Origin: Lutibacter sp.
Lineage (GTDB): Bacteria > Bacteroidota > Bacteroidia > Flavobacteriales > Flavobacteriaceae
DNA length: 64,000 bases
Direction: 5' to 3'
Assembly (NCBI GenBank): GCA_030683995.1
Contig: JAUXPH010000048.1
Span: forward strand, 62,001-126,000
Made by a program: the position numbers and the translations under genes. Of the stretch, positions 6,806 to 15,615 are shown one piece after another; within the stretch, counting starts at the first letter, position 1; the number at the start of each line of letters is the position of its first letter. Below the pieces are notes generated by a model, which did no database searches, was not told the DNA's origin, and was given only the letters and a program-made list of their open reading frames with translations.

Positions 6806-8827
6806 TTATTTTTGTGGTATAATATCAATTATAACAGTACGGTTGTAAGCTCTTTCTTCTGGAAGTTTATTTCCAAAAGGTGCTGCATCTTCATTTTCGC
6901 CCATTCCGTTCATTTCAAATGTAACACCCGTTGTGCCTAATTTAGCAACACTGTTTTGTAGCGTGTTTTTAACATCAGTCGCTCTTTTTACAGACAATGT
7001 TTGGTTGTAAGCTTCTTCACCAATAATGTCAGTATAACCGTGAATGATCACTTTTGCATTGGCTGGAATTTTAGGAGCCACAACTTCTGAAAGATATTTG
7101 TTGTACATCGCGATTGCTTTGGCATCATCAAATTCATAAAGAATACTGAATCTCATTCCTTCTTCAACTTTAGAAGGTGTCCAAGCCACAATGTGCGCAG
7201 TAGATTCTTTAGTTACAACTTCACCGGTTTTGTTTGTGCCGATCATTTTAACTTTGTAATCTCCTTCAGGTTTTGTTCCTAAAATGGTTGTTCCAGGAAT
7301 ACTCACTTCTTCTTGCGTATATGGACCAAAATTTTGAACAACACCGTTTTCATCGGTAATCTCCATTTGCCAAGCGCTAAATGCTTCATCTGCTCCGTCA
7401 ACTTTAAAAGTAACGTAACTGGCTACTGGTGCAACTTGTACCGCATTAATTTGAACTGGTTTCAAAGGAGCGTCTGGGCCACTTTGGAATTCCATTAACA
7501 ATGCTGGAGAACTGCTTTCAACAGAAACTCTACGGTCACCTTCTCTTAACAATACCAATTCACGAGTTCCGCCTTTTTGTTCTTCGGCAAGTTTTGGTTT
7601 GCTTCTTCCTTCGATGGCGATTCTTGAAGCATTGATAGCAAATACATCCACCAAATATTTTTGAACAGACGTTGCCATTACTTTTCCTTCAACTGGTCCA
7701 TTTTCTGATGATCCAACTAAAGTAATTGTTGCGCTAGGGTTTTTGCCCATACGATCACCTAAAATATTTAAAATATTATAGTAAACGGTCATTTCACGTT
7801 TTGAACGACCCGCCAATTCTGTGTTAGGTTTAAACACTTCAACTTGGTCTTCTTTAAAGTCTTTTACCTGATCTTTGTTCAACAACACATAACGTTTTGA
7901 AATATCTGTTGAATTTTCATCAAAATAGATATAGTTACGCAATGGGAAAGTTTCAGTAACTCTTAAGTCACCAGGAACGTTTAAAGGAGAGTTAACCACA
8001 AATCCAACTTCAGGAATTTTAACAATTACTTCTTCTGGAGTAATTCTCTTGCCGCTACCAATTTTAAGTACGGCACCTGCTCTGATGGTAGTAATATTCC
8101 AAGTTTCTATTGAACGAGGATTTTGGCCAAAATAAGGATGAAAAGCTACAAAAGGAGAAAGCACCAATTGTGTTTTGCTGGTAGTTTTTGATAATTGCAT
8201 ATCATATCCCATACCAATTTGACCAGAGATAATTGTTTTTTCAACATCGCTAAAATCACCTTCAACATCTGCAGGAGCTACCGAATTAGGGTAATCAGGA
8301 TTTATTGCTTGTTGGTAAACAAATGCTTTGTTTTGGTTGAAAGCAAATCTTGGACCTGCATATAAATAGAAATTACCTTTGGTTGGCGCAAAACGCAAAC
8401 TTGGCTCTACTGTGATATAGCTTAAGTCGGTTGACAAGTCGGCCGGACAATCACAGTCGGTTAATTGTTGATCGAAATCACCTTTACGGCTGTCTAAACC
8501 AGCTTGTAAAATAAATCCGAATCTAGTGTCAGGTTTGTAATATTCTATGCTTGGCGCAAGAAACAATCCGATACCAGAACCTTTATGAAAGGTAACAGGA
8601 GGCGTGAAAGCATCATTCAACTTATAGGTTGATCCATCATAGAAATTAAAGTTTGCACCACCGGCAACACCAAAGTACCAAGAAGGTCTTGAGTATTCTA
8701 CTTCCTGGGCTTGAAGCGGAGATTGGATCCCTGTTAAAATCAAGGCACCTATTATCAGGCCTTTCAGGGTTTGTTTAAAGGAGCCGGCAAAGCGAGATCC
8801 TTCGTTAAAAGTTATTTTATTTTTCAT
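6806..8827 (-). CDS. OmpA-family outer-membrane protein
   Basis: I chose the ATG at 8827 (673 residues) because of its A-rich leader; an in-frame ATG at 8839 is possible. A signal sequence ends near QSPLQAQ. Residues about 45-265 look like an outer-membrane beta-barrel (YFGVAGGANFNF; FYLYAGPRFAFNQNKAF), residues 275-530 are beta-rich with Ig-like segments, and the C-terminal 110 residues are an OmpA peptidoglycan-binding domain (AKVIIHGYTDIIGEEAYNQTLSVKRATDVKNTL; the Asp and Arg that contact meso-diaminopimelate are visible). A second, degenerate OmpA-like stretch is near residues 350-410. It follows the multidomain ice-binding gene, separated by a hairpin that may terminate part of the readthrough. 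Confidence 0.92.
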   Translation of the reverse strand: MKNKITFNEGSRFAGSFKQTLKGLIIGALILTGIQSPLQAQEVEYSRPSWYFGVAGGANFNFYDGSTYKLNDAFTPPVTFHKGSGIGLFLAPSIEYYKPDTRFGFILQAGLDSRKGDFDQQLTDCDCPADLSTDLSYITVEPSLRFAPTKGNFYLYAGPRFAFNQNKAFVYQQAINPDYPNSVAPADVEGDFSDVEKTIISGQIGMGYDMQLSKTTSKTQLVLSPFVAFHPYFGQNPRSIETWNITTIRAGAVLKIGSGKRITPEEVIVKIPEVGFVVNSPLNVPGDLRVTETFPLRNYIYFDENSTDISKRYVLLNKDQVKDFKEDQVEVFKPNTELAGRSKREMTVYYNILNILGDRMGKNPSATITLVGSSENGPVEGKVMATSVQKYLVDVFAINASRIAIEGRSKPKLAEEQKGGTRELVLLREGDRRVSVESSSPALLMEFQSGPDAPLKPVQINAVQVAPVASYVTFKVDGADEAFSAWQMEITDENGVVQNFGPYTQEEVSIPGTTILGTKPEGDYKVKMIGTNKTGEVVTKESTAHIVAWTPSKVEEGMRFSILYEFDDAKAIAMYNKYLSEVVAPKIPANAKVIIHGYTDIIGEEAYNQTLSVKRATDVKNTLQNSVAKLGTTGVTFEMNGMGENEDAAPFGNKLPEERAYNRTVIIDIIPQK

Positions 8828-8866
8828 TATTTTTTGCATTTAAATTTTTAAAATATTTGTATGTTT

Positions 8867-8893
8867 AAAAATATTCCCCGCGAAGGGGGAATA
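8867..8893 (-). terminator. Hairpin between ice-binding and OmpA genes
   Basis: TATTCCCC / GGGGAATA with a short loop, followed on the minus strand by TTTTTAAAC. It is short for an intrinsic terminator, so partial readthrough into the OmpA gene is plausible. Confidence 0.6.
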
Positions 8894-8906
8894 CTTCTAA
8901 ATTTAA

Positions 8907-10910
8907 TTAAGGTTTAACAATACTGCTAGCGTTTAAAGTAACCGCTGTTTGGGCTAATAATCTACCATCAACTTTTGAACCTGTATTTACAGAGATCAAC
9001 GTTTTTGATAAAATATTTCCTTTGAAATCAACAGTTGTTCCAAGCATAGCGCCAGAACCTGCAACTACCCAGTAAATATTATCAGCTTTTGCGCCATTTG
9101 TTAAAATGATATTAGTGCCATTTGCTACAGTAAGGTCTCCAGAAATTTGAAAAATGAATTTAGCACAATCTACACCACCACCATTTAAGGTAATACTATT
9201 GGTTACAGAAAGTCCTGTTCCCCATTTGTAAACACCTGAAACCAATGTTTGGCCGTTAAGATTTCCTGCCATCAGTTCTGTAACATCTGCAGGCAAACCA
9301 TTTGCAGTGGTAAATGCGGTATGCATATCGTCAACAGCTGTGGTTAAATTCGCAGGAGTTGGGTCTGCATAACCTGGTGCGTAAATATTTCCGGTTACCA
9401 AACTTGAGGTTGAATATGCAGCACCGGCTGTAAGATTTAAAGCAAATCCTGTAATAAAAGTTGCAGCGGATGGACTTATTCCCATATTACCTGTAACATA
9501 GGTTGTGCCAGTTGTTGAAATCCCTGACTCTGCCAATATTGCATAATTTTTAGCCAATCCTAAATTTACTGAAGGAGTAGGGCATTCACCCGAAGCAACA
9601 GCATTTAACATAAAGTTGGCTTGCAAAGTTCTGTCATTTGCAATTACAAATTCGTAAATTTCATTAGCTCCAGAAACAATAACACCATTTTCTGTCCAGT
9701 TCACAAAAGTATATCCTGCATTTGCATTTGCAGATACTGTTACCAATGATCCTCCATTAAATGAACCTCCACCTGTAACTACACCACCATTATTAGGGTC
9801 TGCGATTAACATTACAGTAAATTGCAGTGGTGGCTCAACAACGAAATTGGCAACTAAAGTTCTGTTTCCTGTCAATACAATTTGATAAGATGCACCTGCA
9901 CCAGGAACAATAACGCCACCTTCTGTCCAATTGGCAAAATCATATCCATCAGCAGCTGTTGCAGTTACAGTTCTTGTTGTTCCTGTATCAAATGTTCCTG
10001 CTCCACCTGTTGTTCCTCCTAAAAGAGGGCTTGATGATAAGGCTATTGTAAACTGAACCGGCACATAGTTTGCAACCAAAGTTCTGTCGTTTGCAATTAC
10101 AAATTGATACGTTGCAGTTGCTCCAGGAACAATAACGCCACCTTCAGTCCAATTGGCGAAAGTAAATCCGGCATTTGGTGTTGCTGTTACTGTTACTAAC
10201 GATCCTTCATTAAATAAACCTGCACCTGTAGTAACACCGCCTAAAACTGGGTTTGATGATACAATTACCGCAAATTGCGTTGGAGGTATTAAACTATAGT
10301 TTGCAACCAAAGTTCTGTTTCCTGCCAATACAAATTGGTAAGTTGCAGTTGCTCCAGTAACAATAACGCCACCTTCTGTCCAGTTGTCAAAAGCATATCC
10401 TGCATTTGGTACAGCAGTAACAATTACTGTAGTGCCTTCAACAAAAGTACCGCCACCAGCAGTTACGCCGCCAATAATAGGATTGGATAAAACTCCAACT
10501 GCAAAGGTTTTTAAAGTGGTAAAAGACCAAACATAATTTTCCTGTAAGTAGTTTCCTCTTTGATCAGATACCAATGTTGTAATTGTGCCCGTATATTTCG
10601 TGTTAGGAAGAAGAGGCGAATTAGGAGTAAAAGTAGCAGTTGAACCTGTATACGATACTTTTCCTGCAATTTGTGCACCATTAGCGCTTACAAGGAATGA
10701 AGCCTCTGTAATTGTTGATGGTTTCATCACTTCATTAAAAGTGGCTGTAATAACTTGATTTAAAGGTACACCAACAGCTTCGGAAGTTGGAATAGTTGAA
10801 ATAACAAGTGGGCAAACGCCATCGACTTCTTCGAAATCATCTTTTGCGCAGCCTGAAAATAATAAAACAAATGCGAATGCAATTGTTGTAAGTAGTTTTT
10901 TAGCAATCAT
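8907..10910 (-). CDS. Multidomain DUF3494 ice-binding lipoprotein
   Basis: The product has 667 residues. The lipobox LLFSGC places the lipid on Cys21, and the following AKDDF resembles the acidic export signal of surface lipoproteins in Bacteroidota. Residues 33-133 form a Big_5/SbsA-type Ig-like domain (AVGVPLNQVITATFNEVM ... YVWSFTTLK). Four InlB-type B-repeats follow (136-205, 213-282, 287-356, 363-433), each with NAGYxFxNWTEGGVIV and NRTLVANY. Residues 443-667 are a DUF3494 ice-binding domain (YAILAESGISTT ... MGISPSAATFITGF ... GRLLAQTAVTLNASSIVKP). The layout suggests a surface-anchored, stalked ice adhesin; ice binding itself is inferred from the family. Confidence 0.93.
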   Translation of the reverse strand: MIAKKLLTTIAFAFVLLFSGCAKDDFEEVDGVCPLVISTIPTSEAVGVPLNQVITATFNEVMKPSTITEASFLVSANGAQIAGKVSYTGSTATFTPNSPLLPNTKYTGTITTLVSDQRGNYLQENYVWSFTTLKTFAVGVLSNPIIGGVTAGGGTFVEGTTVIVTAVPNAGYAFDNWTEGGVIVTGATATYQFVLAGNRTLVANYSLIPPTQFAVIVSSNPVLGGVTTGAGLFNEGSLVTVTATPNAGFTFANWTEGGVIVPGATATYQFVIANDRTLVANYVPVQFTIALSSSPLLGGTTGGAGTFDTGTTRTVTATAADGYDFANWTEGGVIVPGAGASYQIVLTGNRTLVANFVVEPPLQFTVMLIADPNNGGVVTGGGSFNGGSLVTVSANANAGYTFVNWTENGVIVSGANEIYEFVIANDRTLQANFMLNAVASGECPTPSVNLGLAKNYAILAESGISTTGTTYVTGNMGISPSAATFITGFALNLTAGAAYSTSSLVTGNIYAPGYADPTPANLTTAVDDMHTAFTTANGLPADVTELMAGNLNGQTLVSGVYKWGTGLSVTNSITLNGGGVDCAKFIFQISGDLTVANGTNIILTNGAKADNIYWVVAGSGAMLGTTVDFKGNILSKTLISVNTGSKVDGRLLAQTAVTLNASSIVKP
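9612..10505 (-). repeat. Four tandem InlB-like repeats in the ice-binding gene
   Basis: Four units of about 220 bp encode 70-residue domains sharing GGVxxGxGxF, NWTEGGVIVxGA and NRTLVANY. Recombination between them could change stalk length. Confidence 0.85.
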
Positions 10911-10969
10911 AATTCTGGGTTTTAGTATTCATAATATTTAATTTTGGGGTGAAATTTTTTAATATGGCA

Positions 10970-11037
10970 CAAAGTTGGTTAAATATAAGCGTGAAAGCAT
11001 TACACAATTTTAACCAAGAGTTGCATAATTCACACAT
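10970..11037 (-). promoter_or_regulatory. Shared promoter site 2 (multidomain ice-binding gene)
   Basis: Half-sites ATTACACAATT (TTACAC at 11000) and GTTGCATAATTCACACAT (at 11021) are 21 bp apart. The -7 element at 10970-10977 reads CAACTTTG on the coding strand, 60 nt from the ATG. Confidence 0.8.
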
Positions 11038-11244
11038 AGTATAATTAAATAAATTGCACTATGGTTTGATAATTAACGGCTTAGATAAGGGAGGTTTTTT
11101 ATTAAATTCTGCTAATTTTTTAAGCAATTTTGAAGTGGTTTAAAGCAAAATTAATTCCTAAAAATTTCATAAAGTTTTCACATTTTAGGTAAGTTATATC
11201 TTGTAAATATGATTTAATTAACAGTAGTTGGAATTCATAAACAA
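11038..11244. other. Intergenic, no gene seen
   Basis: AT-rich sequence between shared promoter site 2 and the terminator of the next small gene. No open frame or further structure could be supported. Confidence 0.5.
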
Positions 11245-11278
11245 AAAAATATCGGCAATTTAAATTGCCGATATTTTT
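11245..11278 (-). terminator. Terminator of the first lmo0937-type gene
   Basis: AAAAATATCGGCAATT and its complement form a nearly perfect palindrome with A/T runs on both sides, about 40 nt after the stop. Confidence 0.85.
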
Positions 11279-11315
11279 GTTAATCAATATCAAAAATCAT
11301 TTTTTAAAGGTTTTA

Positions 11316-11459
11316 TCATCCTCTAATAATTCTTAAGATAACTGCTATTACTGCAATTACTAGTAATATATGAATGATTCCTCCAACTTGAAATCCTAAG
11401 AACCCAATGGCCCAAAGAATCACTAAAATAACTGCAACGGTGTAAAGTAGATTTCCCAT
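11316..11459 (-). CDS. lmo0937-family small membrane protein, copy A
   Basis: The product has 47 residues (MGNLLYTVAVILVILWAIGF, then LGFQVGGIIHILLVIAVIAVILRIIRG). It has two membrane helices with the GFxGFQVGGIIHILLVIA core typical of the lmo0937 family, which occurs in Firmicutes and Bacteroidota, often near stress genes; its function is unknown. It is near-identical to a second copy 280 bp upstream, and each has its own terminator. It is too short for routine gene calling, but the conserved protein sequence despite synonymous changes shows it is real. Confidence 0.85.
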   Translation of the reverse strand: MGNLLYTVAVILVILWAIGFLGFQVGGIIHILLVIAVIAVILRIIRG

Positions 11460-11678
11460 AATTGGTTTGTTGTTTAAATGTTTATATACTTATATTGTGG
11501 TGTTTAATTGAAAACCTTTTATATTACTGACAAAAGGCGTAAATTAAAAATTGGTTAAATGTTTGACCTTTAAACGCTTTAATCATTTAACGATGATATT
11601 TAATAAAATTAGCAAGAACTTTTATCCCATACATTGATAATAATCAAGTTGAAAAATGATTATTCTCATTTATTAAAA

Positions 11679-11713
11679 AAATATCGATGTTCAAAAAAAC
11701 AACGATATTTTAT
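11679..11713 (-). terminator. Terminator of the second lmo0937-type gene
   Basis: AAATATCG / CGATATTTT around an A-rich loop, located about 28 nt after the stop at 11741. Confidence 0.6.
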
Positions 11714-11740
11714 AACCAACTTATATCAATAATGAAAAGT

Positions 11741-11896
11741 TTAAAGAATCCTTCTTCCTTGAATAATTCTAAGAATGATGGCAATCACAGCGATTACCAA
11801 TAAAATGTGTATAATTCCTCCAACTTGAAATCCTACGAATCCGATGGCCCAAAGAATAATTAAAATAACTGCAACTGTGTAAAGTAAATTTCCCAT
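11741..11896 (-). CDS. lmo0937-family small membrane protein, copy B
   Basis: The product has 51 residues (MGNLLYTVAVILIILWAIGF, then VGFQVGGIIHILLVIAVIAI, ending ILRIIQGRRIL). It differs from copy A at few residues inside the membrane core (V/I and L/V exchanges) and by a four-residue longer basic tail. The pair is a recent tandem duplication kept under protein-level selection. Like copy A, it should have two transmembrane helices with a tight GG turn. Neither copy has the shared nine-site promoter. Confidence 0.85.
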   Translation of the reverse strand: MGNLLYTVAVILIILWAIGFVGFQVGGIIHILLVIAVIAIILRIIQGRRIL

Positions 11897-11954
11897 GATT
11901 TGTTTTTTTAATTGTTAGTTTAAAATTGGCTTATTGCCTTCTTATCTAAATTGT

Positions 11955-12392
11955 TTACTCGTTTTTAACCGTAAAGTTTTTGAAGGCTTCACCTAAAGCA
12001 TTCATATCTTTATTAAATTCTGTTTTGAATGTTTCCCAGTTGTCTTTTCCACTTTCTTGATAAGCATCCATTTTAACTTTCATTTCAATATTTTTTTGTT
12101 CTAATACGGCAATTTGCTCAACATAATATGCTTTTGCATCTTTTTTTGAAGTGGCTATTTTAACATTAAAGTCGGCAATCATTTGATTGTTTGCCTCAAT
12201 CTTAGCAGCAGTTTCTTTCTTGAAATTTTCAATATCAGCAAGGTATTCATCTTTTGCGCTATTGAAATCTTCATCCGCTTTAATTGACTTATCTTCTGCT
12301 TTATCTACTTTTTCGGCGGCTGTGTTACAGCTTGTGAAAATGGCTCCTGTAAGCAGTATTGATGTAGTGATTGTAAAAATTAATTTTTTCAT
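11955..12392 (-). CDS. Coiled-coil lipoprotein
   Basis: The product has 145 residues. The signal peptide ends in the lipobox IFTSCN (Cys22). The mature protein is a single long amphipathic helix rich in K, E, D and A (AAEKVDKAEDKSIKADEDFNSAKDEYL ... AVLEQKNIEMKVKMDAY). It resembles small periplasmic coiled-coil stress lipoproteins, with no enzyme motif. The start lies 27 nt after the CsbD stop with no hairpin between them, so the pair should be one operon driven by shared promoter site 3. Confidence 0.85.
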   Translation of the reverse strand: MKKLIFTITTSILLTGAIFTSCNTAAEKVDKAEDKSIKADEDFNSAKDEYLADIENFKKETAAKIEANNQMIADFNVKIATSKKDAKAYYVEQIAVLEQKNIEMKVKMDAYQESGKDNWETFKTEFNKDMNALGEAFKNFTVKNE

Positions 12393-12419
12393 TTTTTAGT
12401 ATTTAATTACTTTTTAAAA

Positions 12420-12608
12420 TTATATATCAGAAAATATTTTATGAATTTCTTCTTTTGACAATCCATATTTTTGCTGAAGCCTTTTTATCATTTCTCTTTT
12501 CTGATTTTCTGCAAACAATAAATCATTGTCTGTCAGTTTGGCGAATTTCTCTTTAAGATTTTTTCTAATCTCCTGCCAGTTATTTCTTAATTCTTTTGAA
12601 TTTCTCAT
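12420..12608 (-). CDS. CsbD-like stress protein
   Basis: The product has 62 residues: NNWQEIRKNLKEKFAKLTDNDLLFAENQKREMIKRLQQKYGLSKEEIHKIF. The W-x-E-x-K-x2-LKEKFxKLTDxDL pattern is the CsbD-like signature. CsbD of Bacillus is under general stress (sigma-B) control; its molecular function is unknown. It has a shared promoter at a 40-nt distance and is followed by a coiled-coil lipoprotein gene. Confidence 0.9.
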   Translation of the reverse strand: MRNSKELRNNWQEIRKNLKEKFAKLTDNDLLFAENQKREMIKRLQQKYGLSKEEIHKIFSDI

Positions 12609-12647
12609 TTATTTTCCGGCTCATTTTGTTCCATAATCCTCATATGA

Positions 12648-12715
12648 CAAAGGTATGTCACGTCATAATTGTTGCTATTACATCATTTTTTATAAAAGTT
12701 ACATAATTCACACTT
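12648..12715 (-). promoter_or_regulatory. Shared promoter site 3 (csbD-lipoprotein operon)
   Basis: Half-sites ATTACATCATT (TTACAT at 12678) and GTTACATAATTCACACTT (at 12699) are 21 bp apart. The -7 element at 12648-12655 reads TACCTTTG, a perfect TAnnTTTG, 40 nt from the ATG. Confidence 0.85.
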
Positions 12716-12832
12716 CCAATGAATTTTTAAAAATGAGCATTGAAAATTTTTAAATTTTCTATTGGATCAGTAACATATTTTTTTATTATTCATACAGTTT
12801 CAATGATGTAACTTAAATTTTTTAATCAATGT

Positions 12833-13549
12833 TTATTGTTTTTTTGCATCAGCTGCTTCTTCCTTTTTTTTCTCGGCCGCTTTTTCTTTCTTTCTGAAGT
12901 AGCCTCTCAAAAGAAAATTGCTTTTGGCGGCTTCCATATTTTCATTCAAGCCTTTACTGCTTTTTTGCAGGTTCCCCATTGTTTTGTTCAAACTTGTCGC
13001 CATTGTACTATCCCGTATCAACATACCAAGCGTACCTTTTCCATTATTGATATCATCCAAAAGCTCTATCAATTGTCCTGAAATAACCTCAGCATTTTGC
13101 GCAGTAATATCCAAACTTTCCATAATGGCATCTGTTTCAACGGGTTCTACAGAAGATAGAAATTGTCCGTTTTTAACCGATTTGGTTTCGGCGCTTCCCT
13201 GTGTAATTACCAAAACCCGGTCGCCTATAATTCCTTCAGAGCCAATTAGCACCATACCGTCGGTTTTAATAAATCGTTGCACATCCTTTTGAACCAACAT
13301 ATTTACCAACACCGTTGAATCGTTAATTATTTTAATATTGTCCACTGTTCCCACATTGATACCTGAAAACCGAATATTGTTTCCAATCTGCAATCCGCTT
13401 ACGTTATAGAAAGTTGTGGAAAGGCTAAAAACCGGATTGAATAAGTTTTTTTGTCGGCCAATCAAAAATATGGCGATGGCAAAAAGCACAAACCCTGCGG
13501 CAACGAACAAACCTAATCGTACTTTAAATTTTGTTGAATGTGTATTCAT
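12833..13549 (-). CDS. mlaD: MlaD-like MCE substrate-binding protein
   Basis: The product has 238 residues. One N-terminal transmembrane helix (LGLFVAAGFVLFAIAIFLIG) is followed by the MCE domain (about 35-115: FSLSTTFYNVSGLQIGNNIRFSGINVGTVDNIKI, ... RVLVITQGS) and a charged C-terminal helix with a KKEKAAEKKKEE tail. MCE proteins form hexameric rings in the periplasm that carry phospholipids between membranes. It is the last gene of a permease-ATPase-MCE operon. No separate MlaB or MlaC is visible nearby, as is common in Bacteroidota. Confidence 0.92.
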   Translation of the reverse strand: MNTHSTKFKVRLGLFVAAGFVLFAIAIFLIGRQKNLFNPVFSLSTTFYNVSGLQIGNNIRFSGINVGTVDNIKIINDSTVLVNMLVQKDVQRFIKTDGMVLIGSEGIIGDRVLVITQGSAETKSVKNGQFLSSVEPVETDAIMESLDITAQNAEVISGQLIELLDDINNGKGTLGMLIRDSTMATSLNKTMGNLQKSSKGLNENMEAAKSNFLLRGYFRKKEKAAEKKKEEAADAKKQ

Positions 13550-13603
13550 ATTTATTTTTTTTATGTTGTTATTGATTAATTTTTTTTGAATTGTTTTGAT
13601 TTC

Positions 13604-14386
13604 TTATTTAAAGAAGGACATAATTAATGGATCATCCGATGCTTCAAACTCATCAAGCGTTCCTTCAGCATAAATATAGCCTTCGTGCATCATAATAATG
13701 CGGTCGGCTGTAATGCGCACACAAGCAATATCGTGGGTGATAATGATGGAAGACGTCTTGTATTTTTTTTGAACAGTATTAATCAGTTCACTTATCTCAT
13801 CAGATGTTACCGGGTCGAGCCCTGTTGTTGGTTCATCATATAACATAATTACCGGATCCAGGATAATGGAACGTGCCAAACTTATTCGTTTGCGCATTCC
13901 GCCAGACAGCTCAGAGGGCATTTTTTCCAAGACATCTGCCAGCCCCACATTTTCTAAAACTTCCTTTATTTTATTGTTGATTTCTTCTTCTTTCAATTCT
14001 CTTTTAATTCTAACCAGCGGAAATTCCAGGTTTTGTTTAACCGTCATAGAATCATACAAAGCGCCACTTTGGAAAAGAAAACCAATTTTCATTCTTAATT
14101 TCGATAATGCTGCGCCTTTTATGGAACTTACATTTTCGCCAAGAAGGTTAATTGTGCCGCCATCCGGATTTAATAAACGAACGATGCATTTTATGAGCAC
14201 CGATTTCCCTGAGCCCGATTTGCCGAGAACAACTAAGTTTTCGCCATTGTGAAGTTTCAAGGAAATGTCTTTTAGCACCTCAAGTCTTCCAAATGACTTC
14301 TTCAGGTTTTTTATTTCTATCAATACTTCAGAAGTAAATTTTTCTTCTGAAATAGGGTCTAAACTAGTTTCTTTTTCATTTTTCAT
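13604..14386 (-). CDS. mlaF: MlaF-like ABC transporter ATPase
   Basis: The product has 260 residues from the ATG at 14386, which overlaps the stop of the permease gene as ATGA, a classic coupling arrangement; a GTG six bases earlier is less attractive. Walker A (LGKSGSGKSV), the Q-loop (FQSGALYDSMTV), the signature LSGGMRKR, Walker B (PVIMLYDEPTTGLD) and the switch His (IIITHD) are all present. It is the cytoplasmic ATPase that drives Mla phospholipid transport. Confidence 0.95.
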   Translation of the reverse strand: MKNEKETSLDPISEEKFTSEVLIEIKNLKKSFGRLEVLKDISLKLHNGENLVVLGKSGSGKSVLIKCIVRLLNPDGGTINLLGENVSSIKGAALSKLRMKIGFLFQSGALYDSMTVKQNLEFPLVRIKRELKEEEINNKIKEVLENVGLADVLEKMPSELSGGMRKRISLARSIILDPVIMLYDEPTTGLDPVTSDEISELINTVQKKYKTSSIIITHDIACVRITADRIIMMHEGYIYAEGTLDEFEASDDPLIMSFFK

Positions 14387-15228
14387 AGCCACATATCTGT
14401 TATTTGTACGGCAATCATATCTACAATAATAATCAGCAATGATGACAAAACCACTGCGGCATTTGCGGCTTTTCCAACACTTTCGGTGCCTCTTCCGGCC
14501 GTGAAACCTTTATAGCATCCAACAATGCCAATGACTGCGCCAAAAAGGAAGGTTTTTATTAAAGCAGGAAAGAAGTCTAAAAAAGTAATCGACCCAAATG
14601 CCTGAAAAATATATAAAACCAAACTCACATCTCCTTTTATATTTACGCCAATCCAACTTCCCAAGAATCCAAATGCATCCGCAAAAAGCACTAAAATGGG
14701 TAACATTAAAGTAGCGGCAAGTACGCGTGTTACCACAAGATACCTGATGGGATTGGTTGCCGAAACTTCCATCGCATCAATTTGTTCTGTAACTTTCATA
14801 GATCCCAATTCTGCGCCCATCCCCGAACCAATTTTACCGGCGCAAATTAATGCAGTGATTATAGGGCCAATTTCACGAATTAAAGACACGGCTACCATTC
14901 CCGGAAGCATAGTGACAGCACCGAATTTTGCCATCGCCGGGCGCGATTGAATGGTGAGCACCAGTCCCATAATTGTTCCAGTAATTACAATAAGCGGCAA
15001 CGATTTGTTGCCTATTTCGTAACATTGGCGTAAAAATTCTTTAAATTCAAAATTGCGCGAAAATGTTTCTTTAACTATCTGTTTTATGAAAAGAATCATA
15101 TCTCCAACTTCTTGGAAAAAGCCACTTGCCCTGTCTTTTTGCTCCAGTGCATCATCACTAAGTTTTATGGAACGCGCAGTCGCCAAACTTTGTGCTTTTT
15201 TTAAATTTAAAATTTTTAATTTTTTCAT
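14383..15228 (-). CDS. mlaE: MlaE-like ABC transporter permease
   Basis: The product has 281 residues with five to six membrane helices and the MlaE hallmark GAELGSMKVTEQIDAMEVSATNPIRYLV. The first 60 residues are a cytoplasmic amphipathic lead-in. It is the first gene of an mlaE-mlaF-mlaD operon that maintains outer-membrane lipid asymmetry. Shared promoter site 4 is 141 nt upstream. The link to the same promoter type as the ice-binding genes suggests lipid transport is adjusted under the same stress. Confidence 0.94.
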   Translation of the reverse strand: MKKLKILNLKKAQSLATARSIKLSDDALEQKDRASGFFQEVGDMILFIKQIVKETFSRNFEFKEFLRQCYEIGNKSLPLIVITGTIMGLVLTIQSRPAMAKFGAVTMLPGMVAVSLIREIGPIITALICAGKIGSGMGAELGSMKVTEQIDAMEVSATNPIRYLVVTRVLAATLMLPILVLFADAFGFLGSWIGVNIKGDVSLVLYIFQAFGSITFLDFFPALIKTFLFGAVIGIVGCYKGFTAGRGTESVGKAANAAVVLSSLLIIIVDMIAVQITDMWL

Positions 15229-15368
15229 ACTTTTTTATATAAGTGCCCTCTGATGGATTAAATAGTCAAATCAATGCTTCTCAATATTATATTGAATCTA
15301 TTGACGTAATTATATTGTATCGATTGACGTAAGCATAACCATAACCGATAGTTAAAACAATCAACTGA

Positions 15369-15436
15369 TAAAGATATGCTCATTTAGCGTCGAAGATGTT
15401 ACACAACTTTTTAAAAAAGTTACAAGATTCACATAT
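15369..15436 (-). promoter_or_regulatory. Shared promoter site 4 (mlaEFD)
   Basis: Half-sites GTTACACAACT (TTACAC at 15399) and GTTACAAGATTCACAT (at 15420) are 21 bp apart. The -7 element at 15369-15376 reads TATCTTTA. It is 141 nt from the mlaE start, longer than most sites, which leaves a long leader. Confidence 0.75.
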
Positions 15437-15454
15437 TTATAAGCCCCCTAACCC

Positions 15455-15615
15455 CAATGTCATTAAGTTAAGGAAATATTTGTCATTGCTTCGCCAGTTC
15501 GCTATCGCTCGTGTCCGACAAAGGAGGAATCGCAACAAATGAGCACGTATGATGAGATTCCTCGTACCTCGGAATGACAAAAATAATGAATAAATGTCTT
15601 AACTTAATGACATTG
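15455..15615 (+). mobile_element. MITE copy 2 (161 bp)
   Basis: It has the same 18-bp terminal inverted repeats as copy 1 and is flanked by a different 10-bp direct duplication, CCCCTAACCC (15445-15454 and 15616-15625). It carries 27 bp (15488-15514) absent from copy 1. It has split a second repeat type, whose right part continues with GCCTCGCCGGCAGGCAG. There is no coding capacity. Confidence 0.9.

Noticed and set aside
8839-8907. Tight operon of ice-binding and OmpA genes
   Set aside because: A hairpin with T5 lies between them, so full cotranscription cannot be claimed; kept as possible readthrough.
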